In this document: piece after piece, positions 1-11,529 of the stretch
Position numbering within the stretch: the first letter of the stretch is position 1
Layout of the letters: each line of letters opens with the position of its first letter
Assembly (NCBI GenBank): GCA_001606155.1
Contig: LODT01000035.1
Location: 1 to 64,000, forward strand
Direction of reading: 5' to 3'
Source of the DNA: Tieghemostelium lacteum
Taxonomy: Eukaryota; Evosea; Eumycetozoa; Dictyosteliales; Raperosteliaceae
DNA length: 64,000 bases
Position numbers and translations under genes: made by a program
Notes under the pieces: model-generated
Databases searched by the model: none
Told to the model about the DNA's origin: nothing
The model's input: only the letters and a program-made list of their open reading frames with translations

Positions 1-115
1 TACCCTACCCTACCCTACCCTACCCTACCCTACCCTACCCTACCCTACCCTACCCTACCCTACCCTACCCTACCCTACCCTACCCTACCCTACCCTACCC
101 TACCCTACCCTACCC
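1..115. repeat. Telomeric repeat array (TACCC)23
   Basis: Twenty-three uninterrupted copies of TACCC run from the first base; the next bases (accta, aacctatcct) are only degenerate. Read outward, the G-rich strand is (TAGGG)n running 5' to 3' toward the window edge, the orientation expected for a left chromosome end. The unit is five bases, one T shorter than TTAGGG. True length is unknown because the window or assembly ends here. Confidence 0.95.
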
Positions 116-1852
116 ACCTAAACCTATCCTTCACTAACCTACCCTCTCTACAGCGAAATTAGATACAATTCTAATATATGAATAGAATATATAAGCCCTA
201 TAACTTTCTCTTAGCTATTGGTACCTAATTCATAGACCACCATAATTTTTTTCAATTTATCTACAGATAGACATTATTTATATGAAAATATTATTATAAT
301 TACATTCTTACTTGATAATATTTTATTGATCACTCCCTATTTTCTATTACAAATACTTTTCTCTTATAATATACCCACTTTACTCAAGAAAATTTATACA
401 GATAAATTCATACAGTTAATCTCTATCTGTAGATTATCTGTTTTTTTTATAAATCGAAAATATCTCGTACAAATTACATAGAAAATATACCCTTATTAGT
501 TTGATATTCATGTAAAAATGGTATCTATAACTTTCTATTAGCAATTGGTACTTAATTCCGAGATAATACATTTTTGAAATGTAGATTGTAATATTATTTG
601 TAAGGAAATATTTTTAAAATGAGCTTTTTAAGTAATTATGTTGATGTTATCACACTCCATTTGCTAATATCACCACTTTTCTCTTATAATATACCAATCA
701 ATAACCTTATGTATTAGTGTGAAAGCCTTCTGGATATTTATTGTTGTAGGTCACCCCGGGTAACATAATTGTTTGAGGTTGTTGCTTGTTTTTAGAAGGT
801 GTAGGAGATTGAAGGAGGTTGTTGGTGCTCATTGGAAGGTTTTGGAGTTTATTGAAGATTGTTTGTGGTTGTTTGAATGTTTTTGAACATTAGTTTAATC
901 AACATTTATCCAACTATATCATCAAAATATATTTGAAATCTCTTGATGCTGCTCTTGTTTTTGAAATTGAAATCATTTGATCACAATATGAGACAACATC
1001 TATTATACAATATCACTTAATATTAATGAAAATATTTCAATATTCATTAATATTAATTAATATAGATCTAATGTTGCTAGTTGAGTTGTTGAATTCAATC
1101 TCTGCTGTATTCTAGAGATAATTCCAATACCGAATATAATGAGAAATTGATATATATCTATCAAATCCAACAACTATTAACACCATTCCAATACAATTTT
1201 CCAATCAACATATCTATAGTTGATAGGTGAGAAGGATGCATGGCTGAGGAAAAAGATGTTGTTGTTGTTGAATTAGTTGTGAATTGTGGTGATGATGTGA
1301 TGATGATGATTGTCATCTTCACTACTACTATCAAACTGTGTCTTCTATAACACCTAGAACTGACCACTACGACCCTTCTTCAACTGTTCATCTAATTTCA
1401 CTTTTTGTTAACTTTTCTTTTTCTCTCGGCTTATGACTCAGAAGTTCTGAACGTGCAATCTGGTAGTATAGATTTTGGTTCATTACATTCAGCCATGCAT
1501 CCTTCTTTCTCTACAATTTTTAATCTATTCATTTTTCACTTCTCTTTTCATTGCTATCTTCAACTTTTCCTGTGCTATTTGTAAGTTTTACCTGCTTTAA
1601 ACTCTTGATCTTTATGGTTATAGTGAAAATACTCATATAATATTTCATGATATCACTAGCTGAGTTTTTGAAATAGACCTCTGAATAATACTATTGAATG
1701 AATATTGATGTTAGGTCAAACTTTAAATCCGTAAATGCTTTAAATACTTTATGAAAAAAAAAAACAAATTAATATAATTGTAATTATTATATAAAATATT
1801 TTATTTATAGTTAATACACTATGGTAATATAATATTGATGACTTTATAAAGA
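116..1852. other. Subtelomeric gene-poor region
   Basis: No convincing gene is seen. The first ~30 bases hold degenerate telomere-like words (aaccta, aacctaccct). Two diverged copies of a ~320-bp block follow (see the repeat entry). At 259-270 and 423-434 there is an exact 12-bp inverted repeat (atctacagatag / ctatctgtagat). From about 771 to 880 the plus strand is strongly G+T-biased with recurring GAAGG/GGTTG words. At 1019-1054 a perfect 12-bp stem with a 12-nt AT-rich loop could form. A 68-codon minus-strand frame at 1161-1367 has no recognisable features and is treated as chance. Confidence 0.7.
198..695. repeat. Diverged ~320-bp tandem duplication
   Basis: Copy A (198-376) begins ctataactttctcttagc and ends acttttctcttataatatac. 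Copy B (525-695) begins ctataactttctattagc and ends with the same 20-base word. The shared words lie 320-327 bases apart and in the same order, with a related TCACTCC/TCACACTCC word between them. This is typical of subtelomeric duplication that has since diverged. Confidence 0.6.
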
Positions 1853-4376
1853 TTATAGTAATGATAAAATAATTAATGAAATTATTGTAGTTATTGAATA
1901 TTTTAATGCAGATGAATCACTGCTGTTATCACCGCCAACTGGTTCAAGTGTTGGTGTTTCGGATGATTCCTCTGATGACTCTGTGGTTGGTGTTGGTGTA
2001 ATTCTTCTACCTGTAGTTGAAGTACTACTTGTTGTTGTTCTGGATGAGGTACTACTGCTGGTGGTAGTTTTTGGAATAGTGGTTGGTTGTGAAGTTGTTC
2101 CAGTGGATGATGAACCAGTTGCAGTTGATGTACCAGTAGCAGTTGATGTACCAGTTGCAGTTGATGTACCAGTAGCTGTTGATGTGCCAGTGGCTGATGT
2201 ACCAGTAGCTGTTGATGTGCCAGTTGCTGTTGATGTGCCAGTTGCTGTTGATGTGCCAGTTGCTGTTGATGTGCCAGTTGCTGTTGATGTACCAGTTGCT
2301 GTTGATGTACCAGTTGCTGTTGATGTGCCAGTTGCTGTTGATGTGCCAGTTGCTGATGATGATCCTGTACCAGTGGCTGAAGATGATCCAGTACCAGTTG
2401 CTGAAGATGATCCAGTACCAGTTGCTGAAGATGAACCTGTACCAGTTGCTGATGATGATCCAGTACCAGTTGCTGATGATGATCCAGTGGCTGAAGATGA
2501 TCCAGTGGCTGAAGATGAACCTGTACCAGTTGCTGATGATGATCCAGTACCAGTTGCTGATGATGATCCAGTGGCTGAAGATGAACCTGTACCAGTTGCT
2601 GATGATGAACCTGTACCAGTGGCTGATGATGAACCTGTACCAGTGGCTGAGGAGCTACCAGTTGGGCCTACTGTAGATGGACCAGTGGCTGATGATGATC
2701 CAGTGGCTGATGATGATCCTGTACCAGTTGCTGATGTTGATCCAGTGGCTGAAGATGAACCTGTACCAGTTGCTGATGATGATCCTGTACCAGTGGCTGA
2801 TGATGATCCAGTACCAGTTGCTGAAGATGAACCTGTACCAGTGGCTGAAGATGAACCTGTACCAGTTGCTGATGATGATCCAGTGGCTGAAGATGAACCT
2901 GTACCAGTTGCTGATGATGATCCTGTACCAGTGGCTGAGGAGCTACCAGTTGGGCCTACTGTAGATGGGCCAGTTGCTGAAGATGATCCTGTACCAGTGG
3001 CTGATGATGATCCTGTACCAGTGGCTGATGATGATCCAGTACCAGTTGCTGATGATGATCCAGTACCAGAAGAAGAGTGTCCAGAACTAGATGAACCAGA
3101 ACCAGTTGCTGATGATCCTGTTCCAGAAGAGTGTCCAGAACTAGAAGATGAGCCAGTACCAGTTGCTGATGAACTACCAGTTGCAGAAGAGCTACCAGTT
3201 GGGCCTACTGTAGATGGACCAGTACCAGTGGCTGATGATGATCCAGATGATGATCCAGATGATGATCCAGATGATGATCCAGTACCAGAAGAAGAGTGTC
3301 CAGAGCTAGAAGAAGAGGAGCCAGAACCAGTAGCAGAAGATGATGAAGAAGAATGACCAGAAGAATGATGAGTAGAAGAGTAAGTACTAGCACTAGTAGA
3401 ATCATGGTCAGTATCAGTATCAGTATTTGTATAATCAGAATCACTACCATTATCGATACAATCTTCAGGGGTCCAAGGTTTACCACCACACTGATTGTTG
3501 ATTGTCAAAAATCTTAAAGAACCATGATCAGGATAGGAATAAGTTCTCTTACCAACAATGAATAAGAATTTATATTTATCACAAGCTATATAGTTTCTTA
3601 GTGGATAATGGAAAACCATATTATTTTCAGTTTCATTACAATTTCCTTGATAGAGTAATTTCATATTGAAATGTTTACCATTACCAAGAATGACCATAGC
3701 ACGATCAGGTTTACGATCACCATTCCAAGTTGCAATAAAAGAAGCCTTATTTGAACTTGGTTCAAAGTAATGAGAAGCTGATACGATTGGGTTATCTTGT
3801 TTCAATGGGCAATGACAATAGGCAGTTGACATATCTTGAGTCCAATATCCATTATAATAACCAAAACCACAAGATTGAAATTCTTTGGCAGTTAGAATAT
3901 TTCTGTGAATAAGTTCAACATTATCATCTTTACAATAATAATTATCACTTTTTGGAGACTCACAAATCCAATTGTTTATCATATCGAGACCAGTAAATTC
4001 ATTACGACCAATGTTCTCAGAGATTTTACCACTACAGGTTTCCCAACGTTTATATCTCTGTGATTGCATTGTACCATTACAGTCATCCAATGTAAAACAA
4101 TGGTTATCCAACATATCTAATGTATGTGATCTTGCCATTCTATTTAATTCATTGTCATAGTAGACTTGGGATGTTGGGTTATGTTTAACCAAAACATTAT
4201 CCAGATTTTCATAGTAATCCTTCATAAAGTATTCTTTATATTTTTGTGGGTTAACTCTTAGTGCATTTAAAATTACATGTCCCTCTCTTTCCATCCAATT
4301 TGGGTGACCTATTAATATATTAAAAGTATTACTAACAAAATTCCACCTTTATTTTAATTTTTTTTGAATACGCACC
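1853..4376 (-). CDS. GPI-anchored CAP-domain protein with long Ser/Thr/Gly repeats
   Basis: Two exons are visible on the minus strand: 4376 and upstream, joined across a 67-nt GT..AG intron (4309-4375) to 1853-4308. The upstream exon encodes a hydrophobic stretch (LIIIFALFVLINKVYS), a good signal peptide, but no in-frame ATG precedes it, so the start probably lies in a further exon or is damaged. A CAP/SCP/PR-1 domain covers about the first 165 residues after the intron (ARSHTLDML, ISENIGRN, YWTQDMS blocks). A Cys-containing beta-rich segment follows. Then come about 450 residues of SSSATGTG, PSTVGPTG and TSTATG repeats. The C-terminus ends in a hydrophobic tail after small residues, as in a GPI signal. 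It is probably a surface or extracellular-matrix protein; its ligand is unknown. It is the gene closest to the telomere. Confidence 0.8.
2101..3360. repeat. Coding minisatellite (Ser/Thr/Ala/Gly-encoding)
   Basis: About 1.26 kb of 15-24-base units inside the CAP-domain gene, written on the plus strand as variants of ccagtagctgttgatgt and ccagttgctgatgatgat. A longer unit encoding PSTVGPTG recurs four times, which points to block duplication as well as unit slippage. Bias in the repeat also keeps a 457-codon antisense frame open, which is a by-product. Confidence 0.9.
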
Positions 4377-4994
4377 TGTTGAATCAGTTTCACCATATGA
4401 ATAAACTTTATTTATTAATACAAATAAAGCAAAAATTATAATTAATTTAGGCTTCTATTTTGTTTCTAATTTTGTTTTTGTTGTTGTTGTTGTTGTTATT
4501 GTTATTGTTATTGTTGTTATTGTTATTGTTATTGTTGTTATTGTTATTGTTATTGTTGTTATTGGATTTAATAAAATAGAATAAAAGAAAATTTGAATTT
4601 AAATGTTTTATCTCTTGAAGAGATATTAATTATTACTTAAATTTCATTTTCAATTTCAAGAAATTATCCATTGGTGTGTGGTGTGGTTTCTAATTCACTG
4701 CTATGGATATTTTTTCTAGAATTTCTTTATATTTCCACAGTAGATTCACTTTTTCAAAGTTTGAATGATAGCTATAACATTAACACATTTCCATAACAAC
4801 AATAACAAAATTTCAAAAAAATTTAATTGTAATTTGTAAAATGTGTGTTTGGTGGTAAGACAATAATTATTGAATTTTAACTTAATATCTGGATGTTCTA
4901 TTGTAATTATCTTTCCTATTAAGGGGAATAATGAAAAGTTTGATGATGGTTTGATGAGAAATGAAAAAAAAAAAAAAAAACTCATTTTGATCAC
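4377..4994. other. Intergenic / 5' region with 21-bp trinucleotide higher-order repeat
   Basis: After the signal-peptide exon (to about 4446) no gene is evident. A TTG/TTA tract at about 4479-4563 contains three perfect 21-bp copies (4498-4518, 4519-4539, 4540-4560). The rest is AT-rich with a T/A run near 4970. An 82-codon minus-strand frame at 4746-4994 overlaps the start region of the downstream plus-strand gene and is treated as chance. The missing first exon of the CAP-domain gene may lie here. Confidence 0.6.
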
Positions 4995-6094
4995 ATGGAA
5001 CCAAATAATAAAAAGATATTTTTAACAGGTAATATCAACAATAAATAGTAATAATAATAATAATAATAATTATAATAAGATAAAATATTAATATTAGTAA
5101 AGGTGGTAGTGGATTTTTAGGAAAATATTTAATTGAAAAATTTCTTGGTAGTGGGTACCATGTTAGAGCACTCAGTCGATCAAAAGAATCTTCCAATATA
5201 ATTACAGAAATCGGTGCTGAAGCAGTTCAATGTAATTTATTTGATTTGGAAGAATTATCTAAAGCCATTAGTGGATGTGAAATTGTAGTACATTGTGCAG
5301 CAAAATTAGAAACTAATGCCAACTCGGTTGGGGAACTCTTTAGAGATAATGTTGAGGGGAGTGAAAATCTATATAATCAATGTAAAAAAGAAGGAAGTTC
5401 AGTTAGAGTTTTTATATTTATCAGTTCAGAAGGTGTAATTATGAATGGCAAAGATATTACAGATGCCGATGAAAATATTGCCATTAGTGATTTGAAAGAA
5501 CTAGGATATTACAATCAATCGAAAGCCATTAGTGAACAATATATTTTAAATCAAAGTAAAAAGAGTGAAGTCTCAAAGCAAATGAAATCTATAATTATTA
5601 GATTACCACTAGTATGGGGACACGGTGATAATGTATTAGAATACCTATGTAATCTAGGAAATACACTAAGATGGTTTTGGATTGGAGGTGGAAATAATCA
5701 ACTATCCATTTGTCATGCAGAGAATGCAGCACATGGTATATTGTTAGCCATTGAAAAAGCAGAGAACTCTGAAATATTTTTCCTAACTGATGGTAAATCA
5801 GTACAGTATCGTCAATTCTTTACCGATAGATTCATAGCTAAAGGTGTCAGTAAATGGAAATTACACATGTCAATACCAATTTGGATGGCATGGATTACTG
5901 TTTTTCTTATGGCAATAGTTTGGAAACTATTTAAACTACGTGGATTACCTCTATTGACAAAAACTGGTCTTATTTATTCTTCAAAAAATTTTACAGTCTC
6001 TGATGAAAAGGCTAGATCACTTTTAAACTATCAAAATGTTATAGATTATAAACAAGGTATGAAACAAATAAAAGATGAAAATATAAAAAAGTAA
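4995..6094 (+). CDS. 3beta-HSD/NSDHL-like short-chain dehydrogenase (extended SDR)
   Basis: Two exons, 4995-5028 and 5103-6094, joined across a 74-nt intron give about 341 residues beginning MEPNNKKIFLTGGSGFLGKY. The join restores the NAD-binding TGGxGFLG motif that is missing from the downstream frame alone. The catalytic YxxxK appears as YNQSK, preceded by a serine-rich strand (ISSEGV). A hydrophobic stretch near residues 250-275 (IPIWMAWITVFLMAIVWKL) matches the membrane segment of sterol-type 3beta-hydroxysteroid dehydrogenases. These act on steroid or sterol substrates at the ER with NAD(P). The exact substrate is inferred from family only. It is divergent to the CAP-domain gene and convergent with tubulin cofactor B. 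Confidence 0.85.
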
Positions 6095-6134
6095 TAGTTA
6101 TATATATGTATATTCTTAAATTTTCGAATACTGT

Positions 6135-7011
6135 TTAAAGTTCTTGCTCAACAACAAGATTTTCTTGATTTTGTAAAATATTTCTTGCTCTAACAAAGCA
6201 GCCATAATTTGGTTGACAACTAAAGTACGATTTACCCTTTACAGATCCATCATTTTTACCTAAAGGTTGATTTAAAATTACACCAACCCAATAACCACTA
6301 CTGAATTCGGTTTGACCAATAAAAGCAATAATACCGAGTCTAGTTGAACTATCATCTGATTTTACTAAACATTTTTCACCAACTTTTAAATGTGATGGTT
6401 CTTGATTATCAGAAATTTCTTGTTGTTCTTTTAATTGTTGTTGTTCTAGTTTTTGTTTTTCCAATTGTTTCTTTACAGTATTTTCTCTCAGATCATATTC
6501 AGCATCGGACATTTTAACTTTTTCAGCTTTTGATGTATCTACCAATTCCATTATATATTGATTTGGATCCTTATCTATAATATGAATGTTCATACCATCA
6601 ACTAATGATAATGAATCTAGTGTCACAGATTCCTCTTGATTTAAATCAATATCTTTTATAATATCTCTGTCTGGACCACTTCTAAATTGTAAATGCATCC
6701 ATTTAGTGTCTGTACCTGCAAATCTATGTAACTATTCAATATTTTTCAATCAGATATTTATATTCATTATATATAATGTATGCGCACTGTTGAAGTGAGA
6801 AGTGACTAACTTTTTCTTTAAATTCTTTAATACTTAGTGTTAATGGAAAATTCTTAAAATTATTTGCTCCTAATAATTGATCAGATAAGACTGAGTGTGT
6901 AATTTCAAGTCTAACATTTCCTTCAGGTGCTTTTTGTTTATGTATATTTTGTTCTTCTGTTCCCAAAATATAACTTCTCAAAGCCAACTCATCACTAGAT
7001 AGATTTTGCAT
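6135..7011 (-). CDS. tbcb: Tubulin-folding cofactor B
   Basis: The first exon (from 7011) encodes a ubiquitin-like N-terminal region (VRLEITHSVL...LSIKEFKEKV). The second (ending 6135) continues it (KWMHLQFRSG), then a Glu/Gln coiled-coil-like segment and a C-terminal CAP-Gly domain with GYWVGV, GKNDGS and YGCFVR. It ends in an acidic EL tail like other TBCB proteins. TBCB binds alpha-tubulin and helps fold and recycle tubulin heterodimers in the cytosol. About 240 residues fits the family. The intron lies between about 6713 and 6810; the acceptor tttgcag is clear, but no donor with strong consensus gives the required phase, so the junction is left open. Confidence 0.85.
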
Positions 7012-7079
7012 TCTAAATTTTTAAAAAACAAAAAAAAAAATCATGATTTGTTGTGGAGATTCAAGTATAAATTGATTTT

Positions 7080-8684
7080 TTAAATGTAGAAATTTTCATA
7101 TTTATTTTCGACATATGGCGGTACAGAGGGTTCTTGTGCTTGATAGTGTGTGACTGGTTGTGCATGTGGCACATAGGGAGTAACTGTAATATTCTCAACA
7201 TCATTATTATTATTAAAATTATTATACAAATTGGTAGTTGTTGTTATATTTTGTGTTGTTGTATTATTTGATGGTTCCTGATCAAAACTACTACTACTAC
7301 TACTACTACTATTACTATTCCTATCTTTTTCTAAATTATTATTATTATTAATATTAATAATATTATTATTTTTAGAATATAGATGACTTTCATAATTTAT
7401 AGGACTCTCTTTTGTTGAATAAGATGGAGTTGTCATTTCTATATTATTATTATTTGATTTAAAAATTTTAATATTATTGTTATTATTATTTTTAAATTTG
7501 TTCTTTAACTTTTTATATCTTATAATTAGAGATATAATGATAATGGCAGTAATAGCGGCACCAGCAACAACAACAATAATAGTAGCATATTTAGGCCATT
7601 TAGTTGAATCATGTATAAAATAACTATCATCTAAAATAGCAGATAGATGAGGTAAAATTTGATATCTAACACAATATTGAGGAATTGGAGCACAAGGATA
7701 ATCATCTTGATAACATTGCGAGAAATGATTACAAATCTCTTCATCACAATATAACATTGCACAAGTTTCATTATAGTAAAATGTTGGGTAGTCACTAAAT
7801 GGTACACAATTATTATCTTCTAAACAGAAGTCTTTAGCTGATTCAGCATTTTTACACTCTGCAGTAAATTTATAGATTGGTTTACATGATTTTGAATCAA
7901 AATCACAATATTCAATATATTGTTGACAGGTGATATCAGAATCAGGACCACAAGTACCATTTGTTTTAGAATAGGATAGACATTGGTGGTCACCAATATT
8001 TTCATTCCAAGTGCAAGTTACATTATTACTACCAGGATTACAAGCTACACGTTTATATTTATCAGAAAAACCACCACAAAACTTTGATTCTGGTATAGCA
8101 TATTTATTAGAACATGTTTGTCCCCAACACATACCTGAGATACCACATTCTTCAGAATAGGTACATTCAGCATATCTAATAGTGTATGTCTCACATTCAC
8201 CATGTCTATTACAATAGGATCTTGGTGGACATTGGTAATTTTGAGAGCATGAATCTGAAAAATCTTTTCCTAAACACGTACTTAATTGACAAAATAGACC
8301 TTCAATACATTGTTCAGTTGTGTTACAATTGTAACCATGTTGAACAAAATTATTATTTTGACAAATTTCATCTAGTTGGTTACAAACTAAACCTTGTTGA
8401 CATTCGTTGTTTTCTTGACAATCTTTTCCTGCTACTTGTGTATTTCTATCAATACAAATGCCATCTTTACATGCTGAATCATAAATACATTCTAATACAA
8501 TATCATCAGTATTTATATCACATTTTCCATTGATATTTGCACATGACCTATATTCATTAGATGCTTCTACTAATATTGGTACAAATATTTTTTGACTTTT
8601 TTCTAATAATAATAGTAGGACAATTAAATATTGAAATTTATAAATAAAATTATAATTCAAATGTATAAAATGAAAGTATAGCAT
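7080..8684 (-). CDS. Cys-rich type I membrane protein (dictyostelid surface-protein family)
   Basis: One 534-codon frame. A hydrophobic signal or anchor lies near residues 10-30. About 300 residues of closely spaced cysteines follow (C-x-DS/EN-x-C and C-x-NG-x-C spacing, like the small Cys-rich modules of dictyostelid extracellular proteins). A clear transmembrane helix follows near residues 365-390 (TIIVVVAGAAITAIIIISLI), then a basic stop-transfer KKLKNK. The cytosolic tail is Asn/Ser-rich and ends with Pro-rich PYVP/PPYV motifs that could bind WW or SH3 domains. A related but GPI-tailed protein lies at 35293-36456. The ligand is unknown; a surface receptor or adhesion role is inferred. Confidence 0.75.
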   Translation of the reverse strand: MLYFHFIHLNYNFIYKFQYLIVLLLLLEKSQKIFVPILVEASNEYRSCANINGKCDINTDDIVLECIYDSACKDGICIDRNTQVAGKDCQENNECQQGLVCNQLDEICQNNNFVQHGYNCNTTEQCIEGLFCQLSTCLGKDFSDSCSQNYQCPPRSYCNRHGECETYTIRYAECTYSEECGISGMCWGQTCSNKYAIPESKFCGGFSDKYKRVACNPGSNNVTCTWNENIGDHQCLSYSKTNGTCGPDSDITCQQYIEYCDFDSKSCKPIYKFTAECKNAESAKDFCLEDNNCVPFSDYPTFYYNETCAMLYCDEEICNHFSQCYQDDYPCAPIPQYCVRYQILPHLSAILDDSYFIHDSTKWPKYATIIVVVAGAAITAIIIISLIIRYKKLKNKFKNNNNNNIKIFKSNNNNIEMTTPSYSTKESPINYESHLYSKNNNIININNNNNLEKDRNSNSSSSSSSSFDQEPSNNTTTQNITTTTNLYNNFNNNNDVENITVTPYVPHAQPVTHYQAQEPSVPPYVENKYENFYI

Positions 8685-8845
8685 CTCTTAGTTTTAAAAA
8701 AAGACTCTACTTGAAATTAGGTTTTCATAAAAAAATAACACACCCTTAACAACGACCTTTCATTTTTAAAAAAAAATTTTTAAAATAAAGAAATCTATGC
8801 AATAATAATAATATCTTGATTGATAAATAAATAATTGAAGCTAAA

Positions 8846-11451
8846 TTATTGTCTAAAAAATTTATAAATTTCATTTGATTTGATTAAGGCCTCCGAAGAA
8901 TTTTCATGAGCTTGTTTTTTGTTTTTAGCCACAGCTGTAAAGGTTAAATGATTTAGAGTGAGAGTAGAATGAAAAGATGGATCATGGTCAGAGGTGTTTG
9001 GAACTCTATTTTCTCTAAATAGTAAATTGATTGGTAAACCAATAGTTGACATTCTTTGGCAAAGTTCTTCAACTTCCATTTTAAAGCTACCACTATTTGG
9101 TAGTATACGCGGTGGTAAGTGTGTTGGTAGTGTTCCATTAACCAAGTATTCGATTGCCTCACCAAGAAGTATTTCCTGATTTTTAAATAGATCATAAATA
9201 TATTTATCTTTACTCTTTATAATGGAAAAGAAATGTGAATCTTTTGATCTGAGACGACCACGACTCTGAATGAGAGCAGTAATGGTAGCAGGTGGATCAA
9301 CTCTAATGACAAGATTACATTCAGGTACATCAAAACCCTCTTCCACAACACTAGTAGAAACAATGACATTACATTGTTCACCGGTTCTAAATTGATCAAT
9401 AATGTCTTTTTGTCTACGAATGGTCATGCCTTGGTGTCCGACTAAATGATTAGAACGAATAAAAGAGTATTTTTGATGTTTTGCGAGATGATTGAGATAT
9501 TTGTTTAGGATATCAGCAGAATCTCTAGTTTTTGTAAAGATAACAGCTCTAAAATCCTTTTTTTCAATAGTATTGAATCTTGTTAGAATTTCAACAACTT
9601 TTTCCATTTTTGAAACACATTCCATGGAGGCATTAGGGATGCATTGGGTGAATTCCAATAATTTGTCTCTGAGAGCTGAAGGTGAGAGTCTATCAATTTC
9701 ATATTGAATGAATTGACGTACCTCAGAGGGCATATTATTTTCAAAACTGCCAAAAAACAATGAAGTTCCAAAGGTAATGTGAATATAGATTTTCTCAGAG
9801 ATTGTATTTAGAAATTCAAAGAGAGTAGTGTGATCTTGTGGTGAGATATTGGGTTTTATATTGGCAGTACCAGGTGGAAATGCATAGATTTCTGGGTAAC
9901 TATTCTGATCAAATATATCCGATAGGAAACAATTTTCATTTATACGAATATTATAGTAATCCAAAATATTCTTTATAAATTGATAGTACAATGGCTCAAA
10001 GCCAATTGGTTCCATATGGATAACTTCACTCTTGTGTGTCTGTAGATAAGGTTCAATACTGTCATTGGATGGTTTAACCAACTGACATTTACTGAGCATT
10101 GCCATACGTTTTATATTGATCAGAGTAGCAAAGAAACCATTATTTCCAATTGGACTGGCAGTAAGACCCAATATCTTTGGTGCTTCTCTTATTGTTGGAT
10201 ATTTCTCTCTCATAATGACTGCAAATGGATGATTCTTTACAATATGATGTGCCTCATCAAAAATCAATAGACCATATTCATTCAAATCTATTGCGCCTTC
10301 ATTTACCTGATTAATTAACAGTGATGAGATGATGACCAATACTTGAAAATCTTTCTTTAAATCTTTACTTTTAAACTTTTCACCAATGGCCTGAAGTGTT
10401 TTCAAACCAGTCTCTCTTTCAATAACTCTAGCTTGTTGGTCTACCAATGGAATTCTTTCAACAATAAACAATAATTTTTTGTGTGGATTAAGATATTTCA
10501 TTCTACTAATTACTAAACAACTGATTAATGTCTTTCCTAAACCAGTTGGTAAGCAAACTATAATATCTGATTCCATTGATTTTTTATACATTTCAACTTG
10601 ATATTCTCTGGGTGAACTTGTATTCAATTTTGGTACTGGTGAATTAATTTCAAATTTTTGAAATTCTCTATTACCATTAATATTATTATTATTACTACTG
10701 TGATTTGAGATGGATAATGAAGATAAACCCACATTATAGAAATCATCAGTATCATTAGGATCCATATCATCAGCTTCAGTTGGTAGAGTAGGTGGTTGTA
10801 ATAGTTCTTTTTGATATTTTTCAAACATTTTCTTTTTAATAAAACTATCAATTCCAATCTCTAGATAATCTTCACGTGTAATTTCCAATAAAACCAAACC
10901 ATTAATTTTTAATGATTTAAATGAATCTACAAGACATTCTAACTGGACTGATCTAAGCCATACTAATACTTGATCATTTGACCATTTTTCAATTTCATCC
11001 CTTTTTTTTTTAATTAGCATTTGTGTACTACGATTACTGCTGCCTGGGTTACTTGAATTACTTTTACTATTGTCACTAGTATTGCTCTTATTACTATTAT
11101 AACTAATATTATTACTAGATGCTGTTGTACTATTTATAGAAGATGTGGTAATACTTTTATTATCATGATCATATCTATAATTATTAGTATTATTATTATT
11201 ATTATTATTATTAAAAAATGTTATTTGATCAAGATTTGGTGATTCTGTAGTGTTAGTCTTGGTGATAGAACTAAAATTGTTATCTTGTTTATCAATACCA
11301 TCTTCAAAATTTTCATCAATGTATTGTTTTTTGAAATCTCTATGAAATGAATAGCTGTCCATTGTATTATTAAAACCATATGTTGTAGGAATGTCTATAT
11401 TTGAGTTTTTAGGTGATGTTGTTATTATTTGTTGTTGTTGATATTGCTGAT

Positions 11452-11529
<78 letters not shown>

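Noticed and set aside
1161-1367. 68-codon minus-strand frame in the subtelomere
   Set aside because: No domain, low-complexity Thr/Ser content and no coding-like surroundings.
1983-3356. 457-codon plus-strand frame antisense to the CAP-domain gene
   Set aside because: It is a low-complexity Val/Asp/Pro repeat created by the antisense of the Ser/Thr/Gly minisatellite; the minus frame has a domain, signal peptide and GPI tail.
2101-3360. Repeat array considered as a CRISPR array
   Set aside because: Units are contiguous, in frame and without unique spacers; it is a coding minisatellite in a eukaryote.
4746-4994. 82-codon minus-strand frame
   Set aside because: Its start overlaps the start of the plus-strand SDR gene and it is mostly translated homopolymer and AT-rich DNA.
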